From: Chitinophaga pinensis
GTDB taxonomy: Bacteria; Bacteroidota; Bacteroidia; 2-12-FULL-35-15
DNA: 32,603 bases
Reading direction: 5' to 3'
NCBI GenBank assembly: GCA_945885475.1
Contig: CAMCYR010000037.1
Coordinates: 1 to 32,603 of the forward strand
Positions 32,302-32,603 of the stretch are shown one piece after another. A program made the translations under genes and the position numbers. How positions within the stretch are numbered: position 1 is the first letter of the stretch; each line of letters begins with the position of its first letter. The notes under the pieces were generated by a model, which saw only the letters and a program-made list of their open reading frames with translations, did not search any database and was not told the origin of the DNA.

Positions 32302-32603
32302 TTATAACATTCCAAAATCCATTCCTTCTTCTTCTTCAACTGTTTCCTCAACTAAGGTTGCAGCTATTGGCGCTAATTTATTTTCTAAATATGGAAAATC
32401 AATGATGCGACCAGTTAATACAAAAATACCATCCGCATTAGCAATTAAAATAGCATCAGCACCTTCGTAATCGGCACGGTAATTAAATACAAAGCGGGCT
32501 ACTTTTCCATCAGCTAAATAATCGCTAACTGATTTTTTTTGCGCAGCATCTTCAAAATCTAATTGATACACAGATGTAATTTCTAAATTAAACAAATCAT
32601 CTA
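32302..32603 (-). CDS. Unrecognised protein, 5' end probably beyond the window
   Basis: The visible frame has about 100 residues (LFNLEITSVYQLDFEDAAQKK...) and a Glu-rich tail ending EEEEGMDFGML. The only start codon inside the window is a TTG at 32595; the frame stays open through DD to the edge, so the real start is probably outside. Family unknown. The downstream gene starts 12 bp after its stop, suggesting one operon. Confidence 0.65.
   Translation of the reverse strand, partial: DDLFNLEITSVYQLDFEDAAQKKSVSDYLADGKVARFVFNYRADYEGADAILIANADGIFVLTGRIIDFPYLENKLAPIAATLVEETVEEEEGMDFGML

Overview
The window looks like chromosomal DNA of a member of the Bacteroidota (low GC; type IX secretion C-terminal domains; TAnnTTTG-type -7 promoter boxes; long XerC/D-like integrases; few Shine-Dalgarno sequences). 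The family cannot be fixed from the sequence alone.

Region 1 (1-11589) is the most unusual part: an integron-like gene cassette array next to a tyrosine recombinase. Seven complete palindromic repeats of 61-181 bp (called A-G here, at 1121, 2163, 2987, 5761, 6977, 8374 and 9704) and one terminal half-site (H, 9992) separate short gene modules. The outer 9-bp arms of a repeat do NOT match each other. Instead the right arm of each repeat is the exact reverse complement of the left arm of the NEXT repeat (7 of 7 junctions, against 0 of 7 within a repeat). This is the rule known for integron cassettes, where core site and inverse core site belong to the same cassette. The cassettes carry, from left to right: a partial unknown protein; a DUF2752 + TM2 membrane pair; a lipoprotein; a GIY-YIG/helicase/LexA-peptidase fusion with a MazG-like pyrophosphohydrolase; a PD-(D/E)XK-like nuclease; a secreted BNR-repeat protein; a secreted esterase; and a tiny zinc-binding protein in antisense orientation. 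All genes except the last read on the minus strand, in the same direction as the integrase. The integrase lies upstream of the first cassette and appears to lack the extra 'patch' of IntI. Between it and the array lies an attI-like block of direct and inverted repeats. A zinc-ribbon gene forms an operon with the integrase, and a single-stranded DNA-binding protein gene diverges from it.

Region 2 (12194-13389) has no genes and contains two diverged direct copies of a roughly 460-bp non-coding repeat.

Region 3 (13390-26746) is ordinary chromosome: bacilliredoxin, a two-domain M16 protease, tadA, aspS, a lipoprotein, the tyrosine-degradation pair hmgA-hppD, tatD, a type I asparaginase, a TauE/SafE permease followed by a GH16 glucanase, and tRNA-Ser(GGA). 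Most gene ends have clear hairpin terminators.

Region 4 (26747-32603) is an accessory island next to the tRNA gene: a gene-poor 0.7 kb, two adjacent DUF262 genes (the second with a DUF1524-like HNH end, i.e. GmrSD/BrxU-like), a beta-barrel-like protein, and two unrecognised genes, the last running off the window edge.
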